A stretch of 64,000 nt of DNA, taken from Rhyacophila brunnea. Lineage: Eukaryota; Arthropoda; Insecta; Trichoptera; Rhyacophilidae. The number at the start of each line of letters is the position of its first letter. Position 1 is the first letter of the stretch. Both the position numbers and the translations under genes were made by a program. The notes under the pieces are model-generated. The model was given only the letters and a program-made list of their open reading frames with translations. It searched no databases and was not told where the DNA came from. This document shows positions 10,775-23,055 of this stretch, piece by piece. The DNA is taken from contig JAGYXB010000280.1 of NCBI GenBank assembly GCA_022495005.1, forward strand, positions 124,001 through 188,000, read 5' to 3'.

Positions 10775-11880
10775 GGTATATTTTGAGTTTTGAAATTAAA
10801 GACCTCGCATAATATTAACGTTCTCTTGGTATAATAATAAAAAATACTGTGTTGTTTCTTTATGTATCGTTGCTTTCTACTAAGGATTACAAGCAAATAA
10901 AATTAATTACATGAGAGCATCACTTGGGACAATACATTTTGAGTAAATTATGTCGAAATAAATGATGTGACAGTGGATCGCCACATCCGAGCGATGTATC
11001 ATTTTCAGCCATTTGTGTATGGGCGTAATAAGGCAGAGTGTGTTTTTATATCATTTTCTTTCTGGAGGCGAGGCTTGCGAGGATTACGGTCCCAACTCTG
11101 CCGAGAGCCCTTGAGCTTTTTCGAAGAAAAATAGCGAACGCCTGGTCAAGAGAGTGAAAAATATAAAGAGTTCGTTACTTCGTGGTGCGAGAAAATTGAG
11201 AAGTGTTCGAATTTATGAAATATTTTTGATCTTTGGAAGATTTTCTAAATAATATAGACATTTGATGAGTAATTAAATTTACTACTACTCTATTCTATCA
11301 CAATATTCCTACACCGGAATTTATGGCAATTACAAGGATGCGCTACTTCCTTCAATTCATCACCACATCCTATCATGAGACGTGTATACTATGTTACGAA
11401 TTAAAATTAAAATATTTGCCTACATAGTAAATTTTAATAAAAATAACTGTAATATTTTTTTCAATACCTTTTATTTTAATCGTTTGGTATGACCTTAGGT
11501 ATATTATAATGTATAGGTACAATATTTCGAGATTTACTGCTAATTATCTCTGTACAGATCGAATCATTCAACGATACCATAGTAATAATTAAAAGCCCTG
11601 AGAGCGACCAATGACTCACTTTATAATAAATAAATAAATAAAAAGCCTTTGTATTTCTTACAAACAAAAGTAAATGACAGTTAAATGACTATATCTAATG
11701 AATATATATAACCTATGAATATATCTGTTATGTATCTATCTATGGATATATTATCTACTTATTTTCTAGTTTATATAATCTAGTTTATATTTTTTGTATA
11801 ATACATATTATATATATTAAGATTTTTTTATTTTTGTATATAATACTATTAGATAATGTTTATAAATTGAACAATGGTAT
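10775..11880. other. Unique DNA with a GC-richer island at 10955-11210
   Basis: The island 10955-11210 has lower AT content and no long frame. It holds words such as GCCATTTGTGTATGGGCGTA and TCGCCACATCCGAGCG. It may be a conserved non-coding element. The rest is AT-rich, and 11690-11830 is quasi-repetitive around ATATCTATG. Confidence 0.3.
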
Positions 11881-11894
11881 GTAATTAGTTTGTT

Positions 11895-12120
11895 TGGTTT
11901 GTAAGAGCTTCTTCGGGTGAAGGCCTCCTCCAAAGTGTTAATCTCTGGCCTCTCTGGTTTCTTTCTCCATCCCTCCACAAAAGTATTGTCTTGTCTGCGT
12001 TGGCCTATTTTTGCATTTAGGTCGCCCATTATTATAAAAGTTTTATGTGCTTGGTTAATAGCTTTGTTTACATTTGTATGAAAAGTATCATTTTCTTCTT
12101 CTTTCATTTTTAATGACTCA
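11895..12120 (-). pseudogene. LINE endonuclease fragment (RTE/craniofacial-protein-like)
   Basis: The minus strand encodes KTFIIMGDLNAKIGQRRQDN, the D-x-N signature of the apurinic-like endonuclease of RTE-type LINEs, where the family normally reads I.MGDFNAK.G. It is preceded by TFHTNVNKAINQAHK, matching the helix before the motif. The remainder, GWRKKPERPEINTLEEAF, is partly recognisable before the similarity ends. Only about 75 codons survive, with no downstream reverse transcriptase, so this is a dead fragment. Confidence 0.65.
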
Positions 12121-12635
12121 CTTTATTGACATATAAATATGTCTCAAAGCTGGATTATACAGATATTTAGAAAAATTAGGATGGAAATGGGATGATTTCA
12201 TTCAGTGGTGGATCAAAATTGGCTGAGATGGTGATAATCTCCTATATATTATTATCCTACAGCTGTGCCCGTTTTTGCGAACGATTGTGTGCCTTATTCG
12301 TCATGTCCAATAGGTTTAAATGAAAAATGCAGTAGAGAAACGTTCTTTATTCAAGTAAAAAAGTATGGAATTTGATAAATTTTGTTGCGTTTTAGGGTTT
12401 TTTAGGGTTATTTTGATTGTTTTACAATAGATTTTTGATCGGCACGTGACTTTTTTTACAACAGATATTAATTGGGGAATTTATTTTTTCAATGTGCTTG
12501 CAACACTGCACAAAGAGATTTTAAAAAATGGCCGCCGCGTATTTACGTTTTCACAACCAGTAAACATAATATTAATATTAGAAGTGATTTAATTTGTTTT
12601 AAGTTAAGTTTCTACCTACCACTCTGTTCGGCTCA
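12121..12635. other. Unique DNA with a promoter-like patch
   Basis: Near 12260, CAGCTGTGCCCGTTTTTGCG resembles the start of the repeat element at 6176. At 12500-12535, GCAACACTGC is followed by AAAATGGCCGCCGCG, a YY1/Pho-type motif common around insect promoters. Downstream frames are very short. No gene is supported. Confidence 0.3.
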
Positions 12636-12798
12636 TCTATGTTTATATTTTAAAACGTGTTTTCACTAATATTAAAACATTTGTGATAAACTATTGTCAA
12701 GCAAATTGATTGGATACACCGGTTCATTTGTTTTTATATTTTAAAGCGTATTTTACTAATATTAAAACTATTCTCAATCAAATTGACTGGATACACAT
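12636..12798 (+). repeat. Two-unit tandem repeat of about 85 bp
   Basis: TTTATATTTTAAAACGTGTT, then ACTAATATTAAAAC and CAAATTGATTGGATACAC occur twice in the same order. The first unit starts near 12640 and the second near 12730. The units differ by scattered substitutions and small gaps. Confidence 0.75.
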
Positions 12799-13410
12799 AA
12801 TATTATAAGTGTTTTGTAATGTTTCATCCGTCTGAATGACAAGGGAAAGTTTTTAAATAACTAATTTAACACTGCACATCGACTCGATGTGTCAAAAATC
12901 CCAACTCTAAAATATCGTCGCACTAATAAGGTAGGTACTGCAGCTGTCATTAATATTTAATTTGCACCATTCTGCTCTGCGTATGAATGTTATTAATAAT
13001 GTAATTTTGCATTGAACTACCTACATACAATGACATTATCAGCTGTGATATTTTGTTTTTAGTTTAACTTTTATTAGGTACCCATCGCTTTGCTTAAGAT
13101 TTGTTACATATTATACTATGAATGTTGGACGATTACTGATATTCGTAGTATGTATACCTAGATAATAATTATAATTAAAATAAATTAAGTAAGACGCAAT
13201 AGTTCAAATTATTAAATAGGTATCTTTTCGTTAAAGTTAGGCGATTGATAGCGGAATAATATTATTATATTATGGATTGTCATGTTTCACAGGAATCTAC
13301 CTTATCGACCGCTAGAAACTATGATCACAGGTATATTATCTACGGTCACACCAGTACGATACCAATACGCTAAGATAGGGACTCTGAACTGATTTCATTT
13401 GATATTATAT
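12799..13410. other. AT-rich, nothing recognised
   Basis: No supported coding frame or repeat was found. Confidence 0.5.
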
Positions 13411-13626
13411 TTTTTTGACTATGTCCGATTGGAGTGGAGTTTTATTATTAGATTTTTTTGTTTTTTACGATAAATAGATAGAAGCCACTCGGTTAACCTA
13501 TTCGGTCCATACCCTGACTCCAAACACACACTGAAAAGCAATATATGTATTGGTCAGGTCCAGGATTCGAACCTGGCCCCACGACATTATAAGCCGACGT
13601 GTTAGCCACTCAGTCATCGTGGGCTT
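13411..13626 (-). mobile_element. SINE family A, copy 1 (diverged)
   Basis: Read on the minus strand this is a tRNA-derived head followed by a body ending in an A-rich tail. The B box is present as GGTTCGAATCCTGG and the A-box region as GTGGCTAACACG-like. The body keeps GGTATGGACC. It is more divergent than the copies at 15.2, 26.8, 47.8 and 51.3 kb, and the GATCC palindrome near the tail is eroded. A short frame over this region is a translation of the SINE. Confidence 0.72.
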
Positions 13627-13735
13627 AAAAAACCTGACTGAATCAGAACTGAAGGGTTTTTTTAGAAACCCAATCCCTAATGGAACTGTCAGAAAATTCT
13701 CGGTGTCCACCCGAATTCCGAAGTGGTGTAGGTCA

Positions 13736-13800
13736 TGGCTGGGGAGGGCTGACAGGGCTCTAGCCTGAGGGCCCGGACTGTGGGGGGCCCGGCATGTCGG
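13736..13800 (+). repeat. GC-rich direct repeat, unit 1
   Basis: It contains CTAGCCTGAGGGCCCG, then TGTGGGGGGCCCGG. The same order recurs at 14060-14125 (CTAGCCCGAGGACCCG, TGTGGGGGCCATGG). It stands out strongly from the AT-rich surroundings and is probably a piece of an old transposable element. Confidence 0.5.
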
Positions 13801-14059
13801 GTTGACCAGATAAGTGAGATAAACACACATCATAAATTAGCTTTAGTATTAAAAAAGTCGCGTGCGGCGCTATTATATTTCATGACCATGAAAATTTTCA
13901 ATAATATAATTGTATATGTTGTGATACTCGACAGTTTTATTATTAAAGTAGATGTATTAAAAATCGCCAATAATTCACTGTATAAGTACCCTTAATTTGA
14001 ACTAAAACACAATTTGAACAACGTTGATGTAGTGTTTCACACTGCCTTTAATATTAGCA

Positions 14060-14125
14060 ATATGTAGGGGGCCCGCCAAATAACCTAGCCCGAGGACCCG
14101 TTTCAGGATGTGGGGGCCATGGTGT
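14060..14125 (+). repeat. GC-rich direct repeat, unit 2
   Basis: This is the second occurrence of the motif described for 13736-13800, about 325 bases downstream in the same orientation. It is preceded by an additional GGGGGCCCGCC. Confidence 0.5.
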
Positions 14126-15221
14126 AGATACACTGAGTTCAATAGACAGAAGACCGATAAACGAGAAATTAGTTTGTGTTGTGTTGAGTAGGTTTGTGTA
14201 TAAGTTAAATTTAATGCAATAATACGTTTTTTGTCAGTTTTCAATTAATATTTTGAAAAGAGCGACTACACCCACTACAGTCGGTGGTGGTGTAAATCAA
14301 AAAAACATTTTTTTTCAGTGGAATTCGGCATACATATTGTAGCTCTCTAGGTAGACCAAGCGGGTAGCACAGCCGATATTATTTGAGTAATGTTTTAACA
14401 TACTAGGCGCACATGTCCAGCAAGGTCGCTGTTATTCACTTCCAATCTGCCAGTCGCTGATGACACGCTCAACGGTTACCGCCACTATGCCTCCAATTTA
14501 ATAAAAACTAGGAGAAACTGTACAAATATACCGCCGTATATTGTGAAAATATGTAAAAATAGTATATGAAGAAGAAAAAGAGCCTATGGAACTAATTTAC
14601 ATTATCCTGCTTGGGCTCCCTCCCCCCCCTAATTAAATCTTGAGAGCGCCACTGTATATACCTACCTATTCAATTCATTATTATTATCACCATCATCCTG
14701 GACCAATCAACTGTTAGATGAAGTTCTCTCCAACCTAATTCTAGAGTGCGTAGGTACATATTAATATATAACATATTTTGTGATACGTTGTATTGATTTT
14801 CAAAGTGTTGCTCAGGTTTTCCAAGTAGCACCGAGAAGTACCGATCAGTGTTACATATAAAACTGTTTGAAATCGGACCCACTGAGGTAAATTATTATTT
14901 TAATGTGGTGATAAAAATAACTATTTTCACTCCTAATCGGAGCATTTCAAAGCACACAGGGTAGTTTTCACAAAACCTCTTCGGATAAATAGTTGTTGGG
15001 CATTTTTCAAACTATCAAGTGGAAACTACGCACCATCAACGCATATAATTTTTATTAGATTTTCTTCGCAATTTTATTAAAATCCAACATCATGTCATTA
15101 TGACGAAAAGCTGTCTGCAAGACCTAGCGAGACAGACTGGCGTTAATAGGATTAATAGTTGTGCACCAAATATTTTCTATATCACTTAATTTTAAAGTCA
15201 AACCAAAGAGTCAAATTCCGC
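14126..15221. other. Mixed unique and relic repeat DNA
   Basis: At 14640-14653, GAGAGCGCCACTG looks like a hAT-type terminus read inward from the right. CAGTGGAATTC at 14318 might be its partner, but this is weak. At 14680-14750, CATCCTGGACCAATCAACTG and following sequence resemble the widespread insect LINE 3' relic 'TCCACTGCTGGACATAGGCC'. No gene is supported. Confidence 0.3.
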
Positions 15222-15227
15222 AATATT

Positions 15228-15468
15228 CTTTTTTTTCGACCATGTACGATCCTAACAGGATCATATGGGCCTCCACAGAGTAGAGGTTTGTATTAACAGA
15301 TTTTGTTTTTACGAGAAATGGATGTCAGCCACTTGCTCAACCTATTAGGTCCATACCCTGACTCACACACAAATTGAAAAACAATATGTGTACTTGCCAG
15401 ACCCAGGATTCGAACTTGGGACCCACGGCATGATAGTCGAACGCTTAAGCCGCGCGGCCACCGTAGGT
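15228..15468 (-). mobile_element. SINE family A, copy 2 (well preserved, with TSD)
   Basis: On the minus strand the head carries the A-box region GTGGCCGCGCGGCTTAAGCG and a perfect B box, GGTTCGAATCC. The body follows, then a tail with the palindrome GATCCTGTTAGGATC and an A-rich end (the T run at 15228-15236). AATATTCTT flanks it on both sides (15222-15230 and 15469-15477), a plausible target duplication from retrotransposition. This is one of the best copies from which to define the family. Confidence 0.85.
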
Positions 15469-15477
15469 AATATTCTT

Positions 15478-16488
15478 ACAATCTACAAATAAGTGCGTGG
15501 TGTTTTTTGAGTTAGTAGTAGCAGTTTAAAAAAACATAATAATTCTATTTCATACCAATATACATAATGTACAGTTTCTACTTTCTTATTGTTATAAAAT
15601 TTTCTATTGTTTTATACAAAAGTCGCATAAATGTTACTGATAGTTATGATGAGAAAGAGTAAATAAATATTGTAAAATATACTTAACTACTAATACGTGC
15701 TATATTGGTAATTTATTAAAAAAAATATAGGTACGACTTCATGAAAATCCGTTAAGTAAATAAATAAATTATTTTTTACAGTAAAATCAGCCCAAAATAC
15801 AACAATCATAATTATTTTTTTGTGCAACGTATTTTCAGTAAAAGATGCTGTATCATAATTTTGTAATTCGGCTCTAGGATGACAATGATGTAATATATTT
15901 TTAAATTATGTTTACATAATATATTATCTATGTATTTATTTACCACATATATTAATAAAAGTGAATATCATTTGATCTAATTTTATGCAAGGTAATCAGG
16001 CAAAAAGGCGTATCAGTGAAGTAAAATGTGCAAAGTTATAAAGCGACACTACTTATGATTTTTGTACACTCATCAATAGGTACTTAAGAGCATACTTCAG
16101 TGAAACGACAAATAATTTTCAATTATAGGTGCGACGAAATTTTGGACTCACTGGCAATCGGAGAGCGAACGTCGAGCTGTGAACACGTCAATTTGTTTCA
16201 TGATGGCGACGGGGGTATTAATTCTTAAATCGTGTAAAGATGACTAAAAACGTTACCCATTTACTTGAAAAAGAAAACATGTCAATGAATATGTTATTAT
16301 TGTTACTAATAGAATAATAAACAGAACATTAAATGGATGCATGTTGAATTTTTATGACAAATTATATTTCGTTCGGCTCGCGTCATTTGCACAATCCGCG
16401 CATCGCCTAGTCACGATCTTATTAGACCATGTCTCAACTGAGGTATAGCCTTGTGAAATGATTTATAATGATTGTATGTTTTTAATAC
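15478..16488. other. AT-rich DNA with a GC-richer patch at 16130-16440
   Basis: The patch includes GGCAATCGGAGAGCGAACGT, TCATGATGGCGACGGG and TCGCGTCATTTGCAC. It could be a regulatory element or decayed sequence. No supported coding frame was found. Confidence 0.3.
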
Positions 16489-16716
16489 ATGAAAATAGTT
16501 ACTTTGGCACAATATTGTGTGCTTTTAAGTAGAGCTTTTGGATACCGTACTCAAGTTCGCGAACACATATTCGTTAAGTTGGCCGCCTGTAAGCCAGCCT
16601 CACAAACTAACAATGAAAACATATTTTACCATCGTTCTTTGGACCGTGACTTTACCGCTAGGAGGTTTTCAAAGAAGATATTACGACTCTGCACATATAA
16701 TAAGATAACATATTAA
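16489..16716 (+). other. Unrecognised 75-codon open frame
   Basis: It starts with ATG (MKIVTLAQYCVLLSRAFGYR) and ends in TAA. The first 20 residues are moderately hydrophobic; the rest is basic (RDFTARRFSKKILRL). It has no domain I recognise, no clear splice signals and no polyadenylation signal that would single it out. A chance frame is the default explanation. Confidence 0.12.
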
Positions 16717-16915
16717 GTTTAAGCATTATGATATTATGATTTATGACAATAGATCGTCTATAAATATCGTATCTCATCGAAAACGAAAAAAAAATGATAA
16801 ATATAAATAGGTATATTAATATCAAAATATTTTTGTATGATGAAGTCTAAAACAATTTATCGTATTTGTGGCGATAGCAATACAAAAAATAAGTAGAAAG
16901 AACATAAAAAGACAT

Positions 16916-17149
16916 ATGAAACCAAATACCAGAATTAGTCAGATACAAGTAAAATTTGAACCGATAACGGATAAAACCACACAACAGCCTCCGATTCAGT
17001 TCGGTGTATGGCTGAAACTCCGTCATGCAAGCTGGAGGACCTTACGAACTACTGTTCTAAATCTCACTACATTTGCAAAGTGGGGACACTTACAAGCCAT
17101 AACCAAACCAAATTTGATTAAAACACATGCACTATTTGTGTGGAATTAA
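16916..17149 (+). other. Unrecognised 77-codon open frame
   Basis: The first in-frame ATG is at 16916, and the frame continues open for about 16 codons upstream without a start. The product reads like an ordinary soluble protein fragment, with PPIQFGVWLKLRHASWRTLR in the middle. I recognise no family. It could be an exon fragment or a chance frame. Confidence 0.15.
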
Positions 17150-18929
17150 ATCATTCCTATAGTCAATACAAATTCAATAAGTATGTTTTTAAATATAGCT
17201 ACATGGCTTTACTGTTAAATTGTGTATTTAAACAATAGTTTTGCATTAAGTCTCTAACGTATATTGCATGCGTTTAGAATAAAAACTTACTAATATAATA
17301 ATCATACGTTTTCAACACTTGTTTAAAAATAAATATTTAAAAATCAACAATATAAATTCCCTTCAATTAAAAGTTTTATAACATTGCCACTTTATACGGT
17401 TCAAGGTATGTCTCTGACTCAAAATTATTTGCTCGTATCAATCTTATAGAATAGTATACCTGTCATATTATATCTAAATATTTTTTATGCAACGAATAAT
17501 TCAAGGAACATTCAGAAAAAATATAATTTGAAAACACCTCAGAAACATAAACATTACAAAAGAATGGCGCTGAGCAGAACTCAAACCTGTATCCATACAA
17601 AATATGTCGCATTATGATATTTTATAAAACGTACACAAATAAGATTAACATCTTTGTCTTTTTTGCTTGATGATAAATCAGTCCGAATTGAACCTTGACG
17701 TCATTAATTCTCATCTTCCAGTTTCCACGGTCCCTAGCAGTCTTCAACTAGTCTTACATGCCAAGCAGGACACACTTTATCGACCATAAGATTATCACAC
17801 CTGGGTTTTGGTGAATATTATTTGGCATACGGTGGAAAAGTTTTGCCAATACGATTTTATAAAATTGATGAAAAATAAGTTATATAAAAAAATATTATAC
17901 TTTCATATTAATTTATCCCAAGAAAATCTTTAATAATATTATATAGTATATTATACTCAATAACGTTATATTAAAAAAAAACATTGTTTTTGTTTACTGA
18001 ATAAAATTATAGGTCATGACAAAATCATAAGCTCAAATGAAACATTTGCTGTCAAACACTTTGAAATATACCACATCCAATATCTTGAAACTAATCGCAC
18101 ATATTGTATTCTATTGAAAAAAAAGTCTTCAAAGCAAATAAAAACAAGTGAACTTCTTTAACGTTTTACTAATAACAAGAGTTAAGTATTATCTCTCCAT
18201 CTGAGCACCGCTTTGATGTGTTTGTTATATTCAAAGCGAATGTTTATTCGCAAAGAAAGACATTACTGGGGTAATATATTCAAAAAGTTATTCCTTTCAT
18301 CTTGATTTAAGGCGAATTCACATCACACGATAATGCTCCAAAAAGCGATTCGACGATACAGAAATGAACATAAAACCATTTCTTTTAAATTTTCACACAT
18401 CTTATGTACATATGTTTAATTTAAATTAGTATTTTATAACACGTGGGGTATACCCGCGATAAAATGGTGGATAAAACAGTGGCATTGAATTCTATTCCCG
18501 GAATGCTGGGTGAAATTCATATCTTATAATTATATTCAATGTGTGTTTAAAAACGTAAAAAATATCTTTACAATGGATAGTACAAGGTATTAATGAAAAA
18601 AATAATGATTGTAATTTCGAATATAATCTGTTTAATGTCCGATACCGACATTATATGGGTGACGACGAAGATGAACGCTGGCCAAAAATATAAAATATAG
18701 TTAACGCAAAGTTACATTCTCTTCATATATAATTTAGCTTTTTAATACCAAGTTATATAATGTATGACCAATGATATTTTCGAAAATTTTCAATTTGTGA
18801 ACTGATCATATTTTTTAAATGACACTTTGAGTTGACAAATATTTTGTATTCAAAAAATCAAATAAAATACTCGAGATAAAATATAGAGAAATCCCAGGAT
18901 TGCAAACCCTAATACAAATCCTTACATTT
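17150..18929. other. AT-rich, nothing firmly recognised
   Basis: A slightly GC-richer segment at 17690-17830 and a possible MITE-like start (AAGGCGAATTCACATCACAC, about 18310) were noted. No partner end or coding frame was found. Confidence 0.4.
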
Positions 18930-18930
18930 T

Positions 18931-19333
18931 ACAACGTTTTTCTTAGCTCGTATTCTTATTTGTCCAGTGATTCTTTGTCCGGTAAAAATCTTGCAATCGA
19001 TTTTTAACTAACTTCCCGACTAGCTAGATATTTTAAACTTTTAGAATATAAATCAGAACACGACGCCAATGCGTTTTTTAAATACTTTTAGCCATCTTTA
19101 AGTAGAATTCAATTCATTTAATTTAAAAGTTATTTCGACACCATTATTGTTTGCTAGGGGTCTGGGGTCCTAGAAATTAAATTAATAATATATACGTGCG
19201 TTACTATGGAAATCAATATGACATGTCAAGTACAATGTTTTTTGATCGTTTAAGCAGTCAAGTTTATATGGTTCAACAGAATTTAAAAACGTTGTACTTA
19301 TATAAAAAGTTTTTTTTTATCTTGTAATTATTT
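18931..19333 (+). mobile_element. HINE-like element, copy 2
   Basis: This copy keeps the left subterminal repeat ACAACGTTTTTCTTAGCTCG and the inverted right copy AAAAACGTTGTA at 19287-19298. The terminal TATAAAAAGTTTTTTTTTAT and CTTGTAATTATT follow, so the hairpin is partly decayed. The interior includes TTGTCCGGTAAAAATCTTGC and CCCGACTAGCTAGAT as in the other copies. It has no coding capacity. Confidence 0.65.
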
Positions 19334-20953
19334 ATTATTAGTACGTCATACTTATGTAAACGAATATCCTTATAACATAGGTAACTATTATATAAGTAAG
19401 TACATAATAAACATTTTCCTAAATAATAATTAATAAAATTAATGTACTGCCAGATTAGATTAAGAAATTATATACAACGGTTCGTAATAATAATATTATT
19501 AAAGATGGACTATTACAGAGTAGGCAGATGAATGTATTTTATCTTTATACTGAGTTTTTTTTTGTGTTTTTTAAGGATTCTAGCTTTAGGCAAGAAGAAA
19601 ATTGATAAAGTATGTATCGGAGCAAAAGAAAATGTGACTTTAATAAATTGTGATAGATAACAAGTTACCATGTGTATTACAATATAAATATAGTATACAA
19701 GATACATATTTCTTTTGACCAGTATTTACTGACTAAAAAAATAATTCATATTTTAATGGATATACTGCCTGTTTTTTTTAAATAATTATTCCCAATATAT
19801 AAAAACTTTTATCATGATAAACGGGGATCGATTCTGCATATTTATCCATTGGTTTTTTTAATATCTTTCTATTTTATGCTCAATATACGCCTTTCTATGC
19901 TACGTTCTGCTACTAGTTTTTGAATTTCATTTTGAAGTAGGTATCTACTATATAACATAAATGTAAATGCCTACATGTCTTGTGTTATAAAATAAAACAC
20001 CCAAACAAGGTACTGCTAAATACTCGTATTCTGAAACACAATTTTCATCCAAGAATATGTTGTAAGTATTTAGAAGTAACTGAACCTTTTGTCAACTCAA
20101 GTGTTTTTGCACTAATTTGAATAAATATATCCTTCATTTTATGCCTGACAGATTTACCAGTACGTGGGTTTATACTTGTTCTTTCATATGGTTTTCTCAA
20201 TTTTCTGTCATTTTACATTCGTATCCCTTTATATGCTTGGAAACTAGGTATATATTATAATAATTATTGTTAGAAACATAAGGTATTAAAAAACTTTAAC
20301 GTCATTTCAAGGTTATATTATTTAGATGTGTCATTCAAACGGCTTACCAAAAGCTTTGAAATAAAATAAATATGGTGCTATTAATTCTTCTTATATGTTA
20401 CCTATAGTACAGTACCTATAGTTGCCTGGTTGGTTACAATGTAAATTGTACGTAAAACATTTCACCGTGACACAGTTTGCCATGAGCTTTCTTATCGGAA
20501 AGAGATGGCCGTATACTATACGGTCTCCAATTTTATTAGATTCAAAATGAACATTAATTCACTTTTCATAGCTGATTTTGTCAAAATTCATGAACTCAAA
20601 AATAAAAACTTAACATAACCTAACAAATAATCCCGTATGTCGGCTATTTTTAAAATTTGTCTGCTGCTGGCTTCCTGTAAATGAGTAAACCGACTAGCAC
20701 CGTGTTTTATTTCGACATGAATTTTATGTCAGTACTATTATACGACCCAATATACCTTTAATATACGGCCATATATTTCCGGTACAACATTTCACGATTA
20801 AATGTGATACGGAGAACTGCATACGTACAAGTTTCCAGACACGGGCTTGGTTAGTAGAACGGCCGGTACAAAAACCCATGTTGTATTTTTAATGTGTTTT
20901 TAATTTGAAGTGCATGGAACTAATGCATTGGAATAGCTAACGACCATTTCAAA
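19334..20953. other. AT-rich, no gene
   Basis: A perfect short palindrome CCGTATACTATACGG lies near 20508-20522. Nothing else is recognised. A 64-codon minus-strand frame near 19.6 kb is low-complexity and unconvincing. Confidence 0.45.
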
Positions 20954-21385
20954 CTCTTCTTCTTTCTTCTTTCACCCTGTCACACCCCAGCATTGGAGCA
21001 TAGATACATCGGCTCTCGGTACATCGCTAACTTTCGCGCCTCCCGCCATGTCATACCTGCGCAGTGCGTAGTTCATTTTTGTAGCACCGCTGCAGGGTGA
21101 GGAAGGACCGGCCACGGCGAAGGAACCCTTGAGGATGTGCCACAAGGGTACGAAGTGTCGCACTCTCTCGCGGCATCCGGAACACATGTCCCAGCCACGT
21201 AAAGCATCTCTTCGTGATTACATCAATCACCGGGGGCTGCTGTCTCCGCTCACGGACTCGATCGTTTCTAACGTAACATCGATTCACAAAGCTCAAAATC
21301 CGAGACCTTTGAAGCGTAATAAGATGCCATATCTTACAGCCGTACATGATTACAGCTAGCGCGCACGTGTTGAACAACTTTATTC
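20954..21385 (-). pseudogene. LINE fragment, reverse transcriptase C-terminal tail (group M)
   Basis: The minus strand encodes ALAVIMYGCKIWHLITLQRS, equivalent to the LYG.E.W.LT....RL...E.R.. block downstream of the RT palm in insect and flatworm non-LTR elements. RCFTWLGHVFRMPRES, the WLGHV.RM signature, follows, then RRGRSFLTLQRCYKNELRTA. The 3' end carries a GAAGAAAGAAGAAG tail just before 20954. Frame changes near 21.1 kb break the C-terminus. It is related to the copies at 53.9 and 56.7 kb. Dead, 5'-truncated copy. Confidence 0.75.
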
Positions 21386-22534
21386 GTCGATTTAATAAAT
21401 ATTTATATGTATGCGTAAATTTAGTTATCACAAAAATATATACTCAGATGACAGTGCCAAACGATAATGGATATTAGATATCTCACGCGGTAGTGGCTTT
21501 TCTTGGGAAATATTATTCTCTAAAAGCTTTTTTATTATGTCATCTAGCGCAGTGTATTGCATAATAGATTACTGATTGATTTTTCTTGTATTTTGTTATG
21601 TACGATTTCAGAGGCCAGAGGGAGTGTGTTCGCAAAAGCGATAACGACAGCGTTCCGAGTGTTCCGACCCGCTTTGCGAGGCAGAAGCGTCAAATGCTTT
21701 AACCGCGCGGCCGCTTTTCAACTATTTCAAAGACAGGAATTATTGCAGTCAGGGAACTCAGGTTCTGTGCTTGCAGTATTCCACGTACGGTTTAATTTAA
21801 TGCAAGTATAAAGTAAATTTAGTTTTATAATGACATGTGCATACCTATTATATTTTATAAAAGTTTAAATGAGCTTTATTAAGTGTATTTTAAAACATAA
21901 TGTTTATACGTTTTTATATTTATTTTATTTTTTAATCACATATACAGTTCTTTGTAGGTTCTCGTAAATGATTTATTTGACCATTTGACAGCCTTCTCCG
22001 TGATTATTCTCTATCCTTATTGACATTTAGCAGAACGTATGGTCTTTTTCAACTTGAAATTTGTAGCACTCTTGATTTTGCCTGTCTATCTGAGGGGAGC
22101 TCATTTTTACCCTCTCCGACCTTCGACCTAAAGCTATATTATATGTTTTTTAAATTATCATTTTGGCGGGGGAAAATCGGAGTTCAAAAAATTCCGATCA
22201 AGAGAACGCGTCTGAGAAGTCTGTCTCGATTTTTTTTTGATTATGGAATTATTGATAGGTTTACAGATATAAAAACAAAAATTACAAGTCTTTTATTTTC
22301 TTGGATCTTAACGCCAATGCGCCACAAAAGACGATGAAAAGAAGGTGTGATATCAGCGATAAATTACACAATACATACTGTGTATTTACACATCGTAAAA
22401 TATTTACTTATCTTAGTAGATTAAACATAATATTTTTTTATATATCCAGGACGAAAATCGTAAAATCGGGCTGCATGCCGCTTAATTAACGAAACTTCTC
22501 GAAAATTTATAACTAATAGAACAAATCTATTTTG
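21386..22534. other. Unique DNA with GC-richer patches
   Basis: The segment 21610-21745 includes CTTTAACCGCGCGGCCGCTT, faintly like the head of SINE A, but no B box was found. The segment 22020-22260 includes TTTTGGCGGGGGAAAATCGG. An 84-codon and a 105-codon frame here have no recognisable domains. Confidence 0.3.
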
Positions 22535-22780
22535 AAAGACACCCAGCAGAATCGAACCTTCGTCTCTCGGGATTCGTGCCCACGCACATCGACCATAATG
22601 CTACAGGTATCCTATCTAATTGCGATAAACTTTAACTAATGGCTCTTACAATACTCTCCAAAGTACTTTCAAAATTGAGTTACTATTGGCAATCGGCTTT
22701 TGTATGTAAAGTGAAAGTACGTATTAATTATTAATTAATTACCGATCGCCAATAGTAACTCAATTTGTAAAGTGCTCTTA
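22535..22780 (-). mobile_element. SINE family H, copy 1
   Basis: The left part reads CCCAGCAGAATCGAACCTTC, a tRNA B-box region on the minus strand, followed by CTCTCGGGATTCGTGCCCAC. The same arrangement (CACCTGGCAGAAATCGAACC, then TCTTGGGTTTACGCTCC) occurs at 60.2 kb. The bodies share the word CTACTATTGCCAATCGGTTT-like. This copy has an inverted duplication of its body word (see hairpin). Confidence 0.55.
22672..22766. repeat. Hairpin: 25-bp arms, 24 of 25 matching
   Basis: AAATTGAGTTACTATTGGCA and following bases at 22672-22696 recur as the reverse complement at 22742-22766, with one mismatch and a spacer of about 45 bases. This may be two head-to-head SINE bodies. Confidence 0.8.
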
Positions 22781-23055
22781 CTTTTATACTTATCAAATTA
22801 ATAAATATTATACTTATTCTCTATATGGCTGATTTTATGTTACGGATATATTTAAAAAAAAAAAACAAATATTCGTTATTTTATATTACCAGTTTTCCAT
22901 TGAGAAATAAAAGTGAATAAGAAAATTATATTTTATATTATTTCCCTTAAAATAAAATTGGTCTCCGACAAAAAATACTCATTAATAATGTATTGCCTTC
23001 ATATTGTAAATATAATTATTTTATTATGCAATAATCATATAATGTTATGTATGTT

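Noticed and set aside
13498..13833. 111-codon minus-strand frame
   Set aside because: It spans a SINE end and a GC-rich repeat and has no domain; the length follows from GC content.
14318..14653. Possible hAT element between CAGTGGAATTC and GCGCCACTG
   Set aside because: The two ends match for only a few bases and no 8-bp duplication was found.
22020..22337. 105-codon plus-strand frame
   Set aside because: No recognisable protein features and start codon uncertain; likely chance in a GC-richer patch.
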